NCBI GenBank assembly: GCA_022036555.1
Contig: CM039132.1
Coordinates: 56,758,509 to 56,822,508, forward strand
Source: Microstegium vimineum
Taxonomy: Eukaryota > Streptophyta > Magnoliopsida > Poales > Poaceae
Reading direction: 5' to 3'
DNA: 64,000 bases
Shown: piece after piece, positions 31,526-42,556 of the stretch
How positions within the stretch are numbered: position 1 is the first letter of the stretch
How the letters are laid out: each line of letters opens with the position of its first letter
The notes under the pieces: generated by a model
Database searches by the model: none
Told to the model about the DNA's origin: nothing
The model's input: the letters and a program-made list of their open reading frames with translations, nothing else
Made by a program: the position numbers and the translations under genes

Positions 31526-32884
31526 ATTATCCAATGTGGAGAAGTAGCCAGCAGGGATGAATTAAGGGTAAAATTTTTCTCATCCTCATTATCTGGATTG
31601 GCATTTACATGGTTCATTTCACTGCCTCCAAATTCTGTGATTACTTGGGCCGATCTAGAGAAGCAGTTTCACAAATACTTCTTCGCTGGCATGCATGAAA
31701 AGAAGATTACCGATTTGGTTAAATTGAGGCAACGTAATGATGAATCGGTAGAAAGCTTTGTCCAGAGGCTGCGAGACGTAAAGAACAAGTGCTACAACTT
31801 GGTGCTTGATGATCGGCAATTGGCGGATTTGGCTTTCCAGGGGTTGCTACCGCACATCAGGGACAAATACGCGTCTCAAGAGTTTGAAAGCTTGAGCCAT
31901 CTTGTGCAAAGGGTTGCTGATCAAGACACCAAGGTTTTCGAGCCTAGAGAAAATTGGGATAAAGAGGTGTCTTTGACTAAGAAAACGGAAGATTCAGATT
32001 CGGACGAGGAACCGAGTATCGGCGTTGCTAAATGGGTAAAGGACAAGAAGTCGGTATCCTGTCCGTTTGGCCAAAAAGAAGCTGAGAGGTTCACCTTTGA
32101 TATCACCAAGGCCGGTAGGATGTTTGATCTATTGCTTCAAGAAGGGCGGATTAAGCTGGCGCCTAACCAGGTAATTCCATCGGCCGAGAAGCTTAGAAGG
32201 ATCAGGTATTGCAAGTGGCACAATGCGACTTCGCACAGTACCAATGATTGCAAAGTCTTTAGGCAGCAACTGCAGTCAGAAATTGAGTCTGGGCGAATTA
32301 AGTTTGAAAATTCTAAGGCCTGGAAGCAGATGAAGATTGACCAGCACCCGTTTCAAAATAACATGGTGGAAACTAGTGGAAAGACTGAAGTGCTGACATC
32401 GGAAGCTGCCAAGAAAAGCGCATCGGTAGATCCTGAACATCAGATAGCTGCGCATGAAGTAAAGGAAAGAGGGTTTGCCGATGACAGAAAGGGCAAGAGA
32501 GTTGCCGATGAGAGCAGTAGCACCAAGAGACATGGGCATGCACCATATGGCGTCGTAATCACGCACAGGCAGCCACGGCAAGATTATCGGCGGTCGCAGG
32601 AGGAGCAATATCAGCAACAGGAGGAAGAAAGGCGCCAAGAGTGGCATCGACACAAAGATCATTGGAGATGCCCTTTCTTTGTTCACTGCTGGGAAGAGGG
32701 CATCAAGCTGCCCGCTGCTGATAATTGTCCTGAATGCAATGGGTACTACCCTGCCCATCGGTTAGAAAAGAAACCTTGTTTTGACGATCGGACGTCAAAC
32801 TATGGTAGGCCGATCAGAGGGAAGGGATCAACACATGATCGGCTGGGGGGCAAGCTCAGCGCACATGATAGGCTTGGCAAGCAT
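31526..32884 (+). pseudogene. gag of B, C-terminal part
   Basis: It continues the frame broken at 18630: FIIQCGEVASRDEL, FISLPPNSVITWADLEKQFHKYFF, acidic SDSDEEPS, CHHC knuckle CKWHNATSHSTNDC, and the CPFFVHC...CPEC finger. About 450 codons stay open. The homology ends at LGKHG, where the deletion joins it to the end of the 3' LTR. Joined with 17272-18630, B's gag had about 900 codons and no nonsense change, so B was young when C inserted. Confidence 0.88.
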
Positions 32885-32902
32885 GGACATTATTTTCCAC
32901 TC

Positions 32903-32977
32903 TTGGCACACCTTGGAAGATCGAATTCGGGTATAAGCCCGAGGTGTTCGCAGATCCTGACGCTTTTTGTGTCAACA
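32903..32977 (+). repeat. 3' LTR remnant of B
   Basis: The last 75 or so bases (GGCACACCTTGGAAGATCG to GTGTCAACA) match the end of B's 5' LTR at 17165-17234 with few differences. TGGTG follows directly. Confidence 0.85.
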
Positions 32978-33443
32978 TGGTGCAACCAAAGTTTCGCTGT
33001 ATCAGCTGGTTTATGGACACGATGTTGTCTTACATTGGGAAGTTAAAACTAGCTCTAGGTGGTTATTCTCTCAGGATCAATTAACAGCCGATGAGTATGA
33101 TATACTTATGAAAGATGGGTTAGAAGATCTAGCAGGTCATCGGTTAAGAGCTTTGATCAGTATAGAAGAAAACAAAAATAGGGTTGCTAGGTGGTATGAC
33201 AAGAAAGTGAAGGTGAAAGAGTTTGCCGATGGTGATCTGGTATGGAAATTGATTTTACCGATTGGGACTAAGAGTTCTAAGTTTGGAAAATGGTCCCCGA
33301 ATTGGGAAGGGCCATTTCGGATAAGTCAATCAGTTCCTGGTAATGCTTATATTTTGGAAACCCTCAAAGGGGTTGCGTTTCCCAGAGCAATTAACGGTAA
33401 ATATTTAAAGAGGTATTATCCTAGTATCTGGGTAGATGCGTGA
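32978..33443 (+). pseudogene. Integrase C-terminus of A (after B) with duplication TGGTG
   Basis: After the duplicated TGGTG the integrase of A resumes at ATKVSLYQLVYGHDVV and continues open to TGA at 33441-33443. The chromodomain-free C-terminus is typical: KWSPNWEGPFRI (GPY/F-like) and KYLKRYYPSIWVDA at the end. The PMD gene of A ends 131 bp downstream on the opposite strand. Confidence 0.9.
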
Positions 33444-33573
33444 AGCAATATAAAATATAAGCGCCGATGGAATAAGAGTTATACGGAACATCGGTAGAAA
33501 GCGTATTAACGTTATATTACAAACAAAATCAAGTGTCATGTTCGCGGTTGCCGACACAGCAAAGAATGACAAA

Positions 33574-36500
33574 TTACAGTAGGGATTGAATAGATGAAAT
33601 CGCACGCAGGCAAATTTGGTTTGCTTCTTCTATCTCCCTAGTGTCTTCATCGGCAGAACCTTCGATTGGCTTGACCTTCTTCCTCAGCATCAAGGCCTCA
33701 CGGGTGGCAGCATCCCTTTCTTGTTGCAGAGCTTTGCTGGCATCGGGAAGTTGAAGTTCCTTCTGGTTAGCTGAATTTAAAGCTTCATCAACCTTTTGTA
33801 GCTCTGCCAACAATTCCTCTTTTCTTGCCGATAGACAAGAAATTTCTTGTTTGAGCTCTGTGCTAGAAGCTTCTAGACGGCCGATGTCTTTGTGCTTCTC
33901 GTTTGCGATTTGCTTGAAATTGAGTATTTCTTCTTCTAGTTTTTCCTGAGCAGCTCTATCGGCAATGCGGCGTGAGGCTTTTCAATATTGTAATTGTCAG
34001 CCTTCGAGAAATGTTGCATGAAAAAGTTCTTCTTCAATGTCGGCAGGCAATTGATCTTGGATTTTCTTGAAGGCTACTCTTACTGCGCTGGAATCTTGGA
34101 CCAGTTGGGATGTATCTTGTTGTAGTAGAGAAAGCAGTGCTTCAAGTTTGGCCTTCACTTCTGCCGATATAGCGTTGGTTGGCTGGGTAGAGCTTTCTTC
34201 TTCATCATCAACTTCTGGAAGGTTGATGGCGAAAGAGAATAGGCTGTTTGGAGAGTCTTGGGCCTGAAAAGAAGAAAATTAGAGTTTGCCGATCATAAGT
34301 TTGTATTGCAAGTTTTATGACAGTCGGCTTACCATCTTGAAATGGATCTCTTGCCTCGGACTCGGAAATGCAGCTAGCATGGCATCATCTTGAGGATCGG
34401 CAACGGTTCCCGATGAGCTTGCCTCTGTGGGAGGAACAGTTGGTGCTGGTGATGCTGTTGCTGGTGCTACTTCCGCCGTTGTGGCTAACCCCTGCGGCGG
34501 TGGTGTTGTCCCTTGGTTGGAAATTTCATCTGGTGCTGATGCTGGTGCTAATGTTGATATTGTTCTTGCTATTGCATCTAACTCCTGCGGCGATGGTACT
34601 GTTCCTTGGTCAAGGATCTCGTTCGATGGTTGATCGGGGATGGGCACCGATGCTGGCTCTGGTGTTGCATTGACAGGAGTTGGCGATGCAGTGGGAGTTG
34701 GTGATACAGCTGGGGTAGCTCTCCTCAAGCGCTTCTTTTTCTTTGGAGCGGCGCTTGGTGAACCAGCGCGTTTCGATTGTGAAGCTCGGGGGGCATCGAC
34801 AGCGTGAGTCGGGGAAGCTTGTACATTTGGAAAGGCTGCCGATGAGCCCGTTGCCTACAAAGGATTTTTAGTGCAAGTTAAATAAAGTGAAAGTTGCTGA
34901 TGAGAGTTTGTAATCGGTATAAATGAGATAAGAACTTACTATAAAAGCTTGCGCCAAGACGGCGGCAGCAACCGATGGAGCGGCGGTGGTTCTAGCTGAT
35001 GTTGGCTTAGGTTTGATGGTAACCTTGGTTACCTTTTGAGGAGTGAAGGCAGCCAACGAAGAAGCCTTGTTGCCGATTACCGATGTGGTGTTCATCATTC
35101 GCAGATTGAAGAGTTTGCCGCTCTTGCTCTTTGAAGGGATTGGATCATAAACCTGTTAGTAGAAGGAGGTTAGGTGCTGATAATAGGAGTAAAATATAAA
35201 GGATGAATTGGAATAAAGAATGAACTTACTGCATCGTCGGGAATAATGTGATCGGCGTCGATCAAATGCCGATAGTAATGCGATGACTTGGTGAACAGTT
35301 GACTTTTCCATTCTTGCCACCAAGATTTGTATGATTCCGTGATGAAGGATGTTGGTGCCCAAGAGGATAAGTCAATGTTTGATGTATCAGCATGAGGAGA
35401 AAGGTTGACGATCCTGTTCCAGTCCATGGCACTAGAAATAACCTCTCTTGGCTTTATCACATTGGCATAGCTGAACTTGATTGGCAATTGACCGAATGCT
35501 AGTTGTCTTGCTGCTATCGATGGATAATAGAACTAATAGGATGGTAAGGCATTTTTCGCAGTCCCGAAGATATTAACTGGAATGGCCCGGGGGATGATGG
35601 TGGCTTTAATGATCATCTCATTGGCTGGTATATTCCCATCGGTGAGGTTGAAGGATAGTGGGAATCAGTTGTCTTCATCAACGTAAGGCCACCAGACCCG
35701 CTCTGCAGCCGGGATTCCGCAGTAGAATCTCTGGAAGAACATGCCAAATTGACCTACGTTGGCATCGGTCCCTGATAGCACCATCATAGCCTCCCCAAAA
35801 TTGAGTGGGGGACGAGTTGCCGATTCATCGTCATCGAACTCATATTCTTCTGATATGTCTCTGGGAATTGTTGGCCGAATAGGTCGAACTGGAGGACCTT
35901 ATGCATATGTGCATTCAACCACATGTTCACAAACCACCAAGGACCCCCAAGGTTGCCGATGGGCTCACCTAGCAGAAGTTTTCTAGACACTTGGTGCAGG
36001 AGGTGATACACTGACCCAAGGAGGTATCAGCCAAGGGGAAGTCTTGATCCATCGGCTAAGAGCTCTACTAAGGGAAGATACGTGGTGGTAGGTCCAACTG
36101 TTCTGCCACAGAAGATGAACTTTTCCAGCCACATATTCAGGAAAATGGCATGTTCCCTCTGGCCCACCGATCCAGTCTTCTGGTTTTCTTGGATGTATCC
36201 AGTCCAACCGCCGATGTTACGGGTGGTTACCCGATGATCAGGCTTCCTGCGGAAGAGATTGGAAGGATCGGTAGAGGAGACGTCGAGGCCGGTAAGCATA
36301 TGCACATCGACAAGTGTGGGAGTGTCTGGTCCGTGTCTGAATAGGAACGCGTTCATTGCATCGGACCAGAATAAGAAGCAGCCATCATCATATTTTCATT
36401 TTTTGCCATATCGGCAATAGAGAGCCTAATGCATTTTTCTAGATTGCGCTCTGCCCAGAAAAGTTGTTGTGTTCTGATCGTTCTAAGGTACCAGTTCTTC

Positions 36501-36813
36501 CACCCCTTGGTGGCTTTGGGCCATGAGCGGAAGGTGTCTGTCCATAACCCTAGATCGAAGCATTCAGATTTGAAGGGGATGCGGTTGGTTTCTGCGTTGA
36601 TGACATTGGTAGGATCGGCATTCCCCATTGGACCCAGACAATGGAAGTGTGATTGATCAAGAGGGATCACTATTCTATTGCGCATTTCCTAGGTTTAGAA
36701 AATCAAAAGAAGGGAGGGGAAAGATGGTCATAAAATGATGCAGGAAGGAAAAATCGCAGAAAGTGAAGCGAAAGGAAGAGGTTTACCGTAGGAACATCGA
36801 AGTTGATCGCCAT
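33574..36813 (-). pseudogene. Antisense five-exon PMD gene of A (MAINFDVPT type)
   Basis: Exons by consensus: 36787-36813 (MAINFDVPT), 35230-36688, 34940-35152, 34333-34854, 33574-34263. Exon 2 gives the PMD with CLGPMGNAD, FRSWPKATKGWKNWYLR, FLFRHGPDTPTL and MLTGLDVSSTD. Exon 4 has KKKKRLRRATP and a short Ala/Pro linker without the 23-residue array of E1 and C. Exon 5 encodes the coiled coil but has a stop near 34000 (LEG-stop). Exon 2 has further frameshifts near 36375 and 35868. The subtype differs from E1/C/H in exon 1 sequence and exon 3 length (213 against 192 bp) but keeps every intron position. Confidence 0.88.
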
Positions 36814-37015
36814 TAGATCTGGGAAACCTTGCGGCTTGTGCTCTACTGGTGGGGAAACCGCCGGTTGTCGCCGGGGTGTTCTTCGGAACACCGCTGAATT
36901 TGGAGATGAGGATGCTAGTTGTCGCCGGAGTGTTCTTCGAAGCGCCGCGGAGTTTGGAGGTGAGGATGAGTGAGGGGATGAGCTCAGGGTGGAAAAGAAT
37001 TCGGATGGTGGTAAG

Positions 37016-37022
37016 TTTTATA
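37016..37022 (-). promoter_or_regulatory. TATA box of the A PMD gene
   Basis: TATAAAA on the minus strand follows CCCCTGGCTGGGCT and lies about 200 bp upstream of the start codon, the same arrangement as at 61792-61798 in I. Confidence 0.7.
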
Positions 37023-37264
37023 AGCCCAGCCAGGGGCATTATGGGTTTTATTTTCACTGAACAGGGATATGAAAAGATATGGTAGTGGATTCTTGCGATA
37101 ATCGAGGAGTTATAGGAATGGATTGTTACTATTTGTGCTACAGTTGCGGAGTTCTGTTGGTAACTCGTAGTTTTTGCGCGCGGGAATAGATTAAATCGTG
37201 CAAGTATTTTTGGAGGGAAGATTGCAATAGAGGAAATTTCGGCGCATAAAATATCTTATACTCC

Positions 37265-37280
37265 AAAATTGGGGGGCATG
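37265..37280 (+). other. Polypurine tract of A
   Basis: AAAATTGGGGGGCATG abuts the 3' LTR. Confidence 0.8.
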
Positions 37281-38111
37281 TGTTGACACCGTTTTTCGTA
37301 CGTGTCAAAATGAGCCAAGTGTGCCGATTGGCAAGGAGGTCGTTGTTGTTTCCTATCGGCATCAAGGTATCACTGGTTGGGTTGCCGATAGAAGCAGAAG
37401 GATGTCACCGATTGGGAATGTTGCCGATAGGAGCAGAAGGATATTGCCGATTGGGAGTGTTGCCGATAGATGCAGGAGGATATGGTGATGTCACCAGGAA
37501 GCTGCCGATGGCAATAGAAGGAAGGTGAGGATTGAAGGAGTCTGCCGATGGAAGGTTTCATCGCAAAGGAGATGAATAATGGAAGCTGGTGATTTTATGC
37601 CAGTATTTTTATTGCAGTTTGAGTTTGACTCTTGCACGAGTCATTTATTTCCTTAGAAATAAATATTATTGTTATGAGTCCGATTCTTGCACGAATCGTT
37701 TATTTCCTTTAAAGTAGGGGTTTTGGTTAGAGTCGTGGTTGCTTACAACTCCCTTGGTCGGAGTATAAATATGTACCCAGGGATGGTGTAACAAGACAAT
37801 TCAATACAATCAAACAAATCTATTATTTTTATCTACTTTTCCAGCATCTACTTTTACCGCATTAGATCTAGCTTACGAGTTCTTCAAGCTTTGACGGGCT
37901 GCATCTTTTCGATCTCCGTCAACCCTTGCAAGTTCCGCGTTTTGATCAACCTGAGCCTTGACGTCCGGGCGCATTGATGTCGTCTCGTCCATCGTTGTTC
38001 TAGTTATCGTACTTGTCGATTAACTGGTCAAATTGACTAGCACACCTTTGGATATCGAGTTCGGGTATAAGCCCGAGGTGTTCGCAAGATCCGACGCTTT
38101 TTGTGTCAACA
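37281..38111 (+). repeat. 3' LTR of A
   Basis: 831 bp from TGTTGACACCG to GTGTCAACA. It shares the CGTACGTGTCAAAATGAGCC start with G's LTR, hence the same subfamily. TATAAATA is at 37764-37771. Sequence of another PMD gene follows at once. Confidence 0.9.
37626..37698 (+). promoter_or_regulatory. Paired palindromic dyads in the LTR of A
   Basis: 37626-37643 reads TGACTC-TTGCAC-GAGTCA. 37681-37698 reads CGATTC-TTGCAC-GAATCG, where both arms differ from the usual GACTC/GAGTC in a matching way. The pair sits upstream of the TATA box in U3. Confidence 0.5.
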
Positions 38112-40149
38112 GGATGCCGATGCTGGCTCTTGTGTTAGCGCATCGGTAGGAGGTTGAGAGGATGCTGCCGATGATGGACTTAGGCGTTTTGGTCGGGGAG
38201 CGGTACTTGATGAGCCTTGGCGTTTCAACTGTTGCACTTGGGGGGCATCGGCAGGCCGAGTTGGAAGAGCTTGTACACTTGGAGCAGCTATCGATGAACT
38301 TGTCTGCTACAAAAGAAAACATTGGGTGCAAGTTGAAAATTAAGTGAGAGTTGCTGATGAAAGTTTTGTGATCGGCATGAATAAAGTGGAGATTTGTTAC
38401 CGTAAAAGCTTGCGCCAGGACGGCGGCGGCAGCCGATGGAGTGACAACAGCCCCAGCTGGTATTGACTTAGGCTGGATGGTGACCTTGGGGAGTGCCCTT
38501 CGATGCATGAGGGAGGCCAACGAAGGGGTCCTGCTGCCGATTACCGATGTGGGATTAGTCGGTCGCAAGTTGAAGGCTTTGCCACTTCTGCTCTTTCTTG
38601 GAATTAAGTCATCAACCTGTTGACAGAAAATCAGTTGCCGATGCATTTGAAAGTAGATGACAGAAAAAATAACATTGAAGGTGAGCTTACCGCGTCATCG
38701 GGAATGATATGATCGGCATCAATCAAGTGCTAATAGTAGTGTGACGATGCAGCGAATAGTTGATATTTTCACTCTTGCCACCAGAACTTGTATGACTCGG
38801 TGATGAAGGATACTGGCGCCCAAGTGGATAAGTCAATGTTGGTTGTATCGGCATGAGGAGGAAGATTGACAACCTTGTTCCAGTCCATGACGCTGGTGAT
38901 AACTTCTCTTGGTTTCACTACATTGGCATAACTGAGATTGATTGGTAGTTGACCAAACGCTAACTGTCTTGCTGCTGTCGATGGGTAGTAGAATTCATAA
39001 GTTGCGGAAGTATTCTTGCCACTCCCGAAGATGTTGACTGGGATGGCCCGGGGAGTAAGGATAGCCCTCAGGATTCCTTCATCCTTCTGTATATCTTCAT
39101 CGGCAAGGTTGAAGGAGAGTGGGAATCGGTTGTCCTCATCGACATAGGTCCACCAAGCCCATTCTGCAGCGGAAGTTCCACAATAAAATCTCTGAAAAAA
39201 TTGCCGAATTGGTCCTCGTTAACATCAGTTCCCGGTAGCACTATTATGGCTCCCCCAAAGTTGAGTGGGGAGCGGGTTGCCGATTCACCATCGGCAAACA
39301 CATGGTCCTCAGCTAGGTCTCTTGGAAATTGCTGGCTAAATAGGTCAAATTGAAGGCACTTGTGCATGTGGGCGTTTAGCCACATATTGATGAACCACCA
39401 AGGGCCTCCAAGGTTGCCGATGGGCTCGCCTAGCTATAACTTTTCCGATACCTGGTGCAGAAGGTGATATACTGAGCTGAGGAGGTATCGGCCAAGGGAA
39501 AGTTTTGCTCCGTTGGCCAAGAGCTCTGCTGCAGGGAGATACATATTGGTGGGTCCAATTGTCCTGCCACAGAAGATGAACTTTTCCAACCACATATTCA
39601 GGAAAGTGGCATGCTCCCTCTGGCTTACCGATCCGGTGTTTTGATATTCTTGAATATATCCGGTCCAACCGCCGATGTTGTGGGTATTTACCTGATGTTC
39701 GGGCTTTCTATTGAAGAGAATGGCATCATCGGCAGAGGAGATGTCAAGGCCAGTAAGCATATGCACATCAGCAAGTGTAGGGGTGGTCGGTCCGTGTCTG
39801 AATAGAAACATGTTCATTGTGTCGGACCAAAAATAAGAGGCGGCAATCATCATGTTCTCATTCTTGGCCATATTAGCAAGGGATAGCTTGATACATTGAT
39901 CTAAGTTGCGTTCTGCCCAGTAGACTTGTTGTGACCTGGCTATCCTAAGGTACCAATTTTCCACCCTTTGGTGGGTTTGGGCCAAGAACGGAAAATGTCT
40001 GTCCATAACCCTAGGTCAAAATGTGTAGCTTTGAAAGGAACTCGGTTGATTTCCGCATTAATGATTTCAGTTGGATCAGTATCCCCCATCGGACCCAAAC
40101 AACAAAGATGTGGTTGATCGAAAGGGATTACTATTCTATTGCGCATCTC
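38112..40149 (-). pseudogene. PMD gene of D, 5' part, broken by A
   Basis: Exon 2 spans 38691-40149, exon 3 38401-38616, and exon 4 runs from about 38312 to the A junction at 38112. Exon 2 has CLGPMGDTD, a single-base deletion near 39960 after PKPTKG, then WYLRIARSQQVYWAERNLDQC, FLFRHGPTTPTLADVHMLTGLDISSAD and NIGGWTGYI. A second shift lies near 39200. No MAI-type first exon is found upstream of 40149, so exon 1 appears lost. Confidence 0.82.
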
Positions 40150-40320
40150 CTAGATTTAGAAAGCAAAGAGGAAAGGGAGAAAAGAGTTCTTGCAGTTTGC
40201 GCCTTGCTGATGAAAGAAGAAGCCGCCGATTGAATGTTGCCGGAGTGTTCTTCGGGAGCGCCGGTGAAATGGGGGAATGAAGATATGAACTCAGGGTGGA
40301 AAGAAGATCGGGCAGTGGTC

Positions 40321-40328
40321 TTTATAAA
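40321..40328 (-). promoter_or_regulatory. Possible TATA box of the D PMD gene
   Basis: TTTATAAA stands where A and I have TATAAAA, upstream of the PMD gene. The box is altered but still A/T-rich. Confidence 0.45.
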
Positions 40329-40578
40329 CCTGAGGCGTCAAGGGCGTTTTCGAGTTTTCGTTTTGACTGAGCAGAGATATGGAAGGATGTGGTGATGAAT
40401 TTACGCGGAGATCGAGAGATTGTAACCGTTGGCGCTACAGTTTCGGGAGCTATTGGTAACCTGGAATGATTGTGCACAATAATCAAGGTAATGGCACAGG
40501 CATCTTGGAGGAGAAGATTATGGTAGAGAAAATTTCGGTGCATAAGATATTTTATATACTCCGAAATTGGGGGGCATG

Positions 40579-41385
40579 TGTTGACACCATTTTTGGTACG
40601 TGTCAATATGAACCGAGTGTGTTGATCGGCAAGGAGATGGTCATTGTTCCCTATTGGCATCAAGATACTATCGGATAGATTACCGATGGAAGTGGTGAGT
40701 TTGATTAAAGAAACGTCAAGGAAAAAAGAAGGCTACTTGCCAATAGGAAGGTGTTGCCGATAGGAAGGTATTGCCGATGGATGCAGGATGACGTGGCTGA
40801 CGTCAGCAGAAAGCTGCCAATGGCAATAGAAGAGGGTTGCAGATTGGAAGAAGTCTGCCGATGGAAGGTTTCATCGTAAGGAAGATGGATATGGAAACTG
40901 GTGATTTTATGCTAGTATTATTATTATAGTTTGAGTCTGACTCTTGCACGAGTCGTTTATTTCCTTAAAAATAGGAGTTTTGTTTAGAAAGATATGAGTC
41001 GTGTCTCTTTAGAACTCCTCCTGCCGGGGTATAAATATGTACCGAGGGGTGGTGTAAAAAAGAGAGAACGCAATCAATCAAACAAGTCAATTACTTTTAT
41101 CTACTTTTCTAGAAAATCTACTTTTGTCGCATTAGTTCTAGTTTATTCATGAGTTCTTACGAAGTTTCGACGGGTTGCATCTACAAGATCTCTGTCAACT
41201 TTGCAAGTTCCGCGTTTTGAGAAATCAGAGCCTTGATGCCCGGGCGCATCGCCGTCGTCTCGTTCGACTTTGTTCTAGTTATCGTCCTTGTCGATTAACT
41301 GGTCAAATCGACTGGCACACCTCGGATATCGGATTTGGGTATAAGCCTGACGTGTTCGCAGATTTGATAGATTTTTGCGTAAACA
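40579..41385 (+). repeat. 3' LTR of D
   Basis: 807 bp from TGTTGACACCA to the decayed end GCGTAAACA. It contains one clear dyad (TGACTCTTGCACGAGTC near 40938) and GGTATAAATATG as TATA context near 41030. Confidence 0.8.
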
Positions 41386-41390
41386 ATTGT

Positions 41391-41985
41391 TTAATAGGCT
41401 GAGGCCCTGCTTGGTAGGGATGCAGCGCTGCAGCACCCCGTAGGGCTTCCCCTGTAGAGCTCCCGATCGATGATGATGAAGGACTTAGCGCACCGTTCAA
41501 TGCGGCGCGCTTGATTCCTGTTCGCCGGGAGGTGTTCCTGGACCAACCAGTCCAGGTACGGGAGTCTCCAGTCTGGGAGTGGGTCATCGTTGTCAGGCGG
41601 CGCGTCGTCCGTGTCGCCCGTCACTTCCTCGATATCCATGACTTCCGCCGCGGGCGCTTTCGGGGCCTCGGTCGCGTACCCCGTTTGCCAGGTAACAGAG
41701 GGCTTGTGCATATCGTTAGCGAAAACTCCGGGCGGAACTGCCTCCTGTCTGGAAGCCAGTTTCGTGAGCTCATCCGCTACCTCGTTATATTTCCTGGTGA
41801 CATGGTTGAGCTCCAAGCCATCGAAATTTTCTTCCAAATGGTGGACTGCTTGGCAATACGCCGCCATCTTAGGGTCATGGTAGCTAGATTCTTTCATGAC
41901 CTATTCAACCAAAAGCTGGGAGTCACCCCACGCGTCGAGCCTCCTAATGCCCTGCTCCGTGGCTTGGATCTCACATTTATAATAG
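41391..41985 (-). pseudogene. Fragment of a different Tat-like polyprotein (end of archaeal RNase H and linker)
   Basis: The minus strand gives VMKESSYHDPKMAAYCQ, HHLEENFDGLELNHVTRKYNE and ADELTKLASRQEA, then a linker toward integrase with LPDWRLPYLDWLVQ and RRIERCAKSFIIIDRELYR. This is the pattern of RIRE2-like grass elements. The composition is G/C-rich and GCCGAT is absent, unlike the surrounding elements. Both ends are broken. It is probably the older DNA into which D was inserted. Confidence 0.75.
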
Positions 41986-42056
41986 CCAGATTGGTTAAAT
42001 CTAGATTGTCACATGTTGCGGGTTCATGCATGTTAATCATGTTTAAGCTTTGATAA

Positions 42057-42518
42057 TGTTGGGTGTCGTGCGGCAAACGTAGACTTTAGATTAGTTTAAT
42101 CATGTTTATTTACATGTTCCTTCATCATGGATCCCAACTCGGTTGGTTTGCCGAGCTTGGTTATGTCTCAATTCATAATTAATGATAATTCATTCGTACG
42201 TATTTCTCCATGCATGCAAATTCGGCTATCAATACATTGAGCACCTTGTGCCTGTCTTAGCCGATTCATCTATAAAACTTGTTGGCAGATAGCTTCTATA
42301 GCTATATGTCATTGTAAGTGGCTTCATGGTCGTACATATGGAACTGTCTGGTCTCACCCGACATGTTCCAGTTTGTATTTGACGGTTTTATCCTTTGTTA
42401 GTTTTTAGGTTAAACTGACTGGCACGTTCTCGGATTTCGAAACACCCGGGGACCCGATTGAAGCCACGCTTTCCGGCTTCTGTGTGTTAGGCGCAGTGCA
42501 TCATATTTTGCGTCAACA
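42057..42518 (+). repeat. 5' LTR of F (start uncertain)
   Basis: The end GCGTCAACA at 42518 is followed by the primer site. A start at TGTTGGGTGTCG (42057) is a guess. An alternative is TGTCACATG at 42008. No second copy is available to decide. Confidence 0.5.
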
Positions 42519-42525
42519 CACTTTT

Positions 42526-42543
42526 TGGCACGCTCGGTGGGAC
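42526..42543 (+). other. Primer-binding-like site of F
   Basis: TGGCACGCTCGGTGGGAC is identical to the site in C and H although the LTRs differ. Confidence 0.75.
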
Positions 42544-42556
42544 CCTACATCTCAAG

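Larger units (their letters stand above)
16338..32977 (+). mobile_element. Element B: internally deleted element nested in A and carrying C
   Basis: B consists of a 5' LTR, primer site and gag (16338-18630 and 31526-32884), then only the last 75 or so bases of its 3' LTR. Protease, pol, PMD and most of the 3' LTR are gone, about 3.7 kb remaining without C. The intact target duplication shows that the deletion happened after integration, or within the element before it. C lies in its gag. Confidence 0.85.
10637..38111 (+). mobile_element. Element A: autonomous-type Tat-like element, interrupted by B (and C)
   Basis: A's own sequence is 10637-16337 plus 32983-38111: gag, protease, RT, both RNase H domains, integrase, antisense PMD, polypurine tract and 3' LTR. 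Its 5' LTR and gag start fall in the gap. B sits in the integrase with duplication TGGTG. The right flank beyond 38111 starts inside exon 4 of another PMD gene (D), so A itself appears to be inserted in D. The duplicated GGATG expected on the left cannot be checked. Confidence 0.85.
38112..41385 (+). mobile_element. Element D: 3' part with PMD gene and LTR
   Basis: D starts at the junction with A's 3' LTR inside PMD exon 4 and continues through the PMD gene, polypurine tract (to 40578) and a complete though decayed 3' LTR. Its gag, pol and the coiled-coil exon must lie left of A and therefore in the gap. The base changes in its LTR end (GCGTAAACA) suggest an older insertion than A or C. ATTGT at 41386-41390 would be the right duplication. 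Confidence 0.75.

Noticed and set aside
41391..41985. Fragment as part of element D or F
   Set aside because: Its RNase H text (LELNHVTRKYNEVADELTKL) and G/C content differ clearly from the Tat elements around it.
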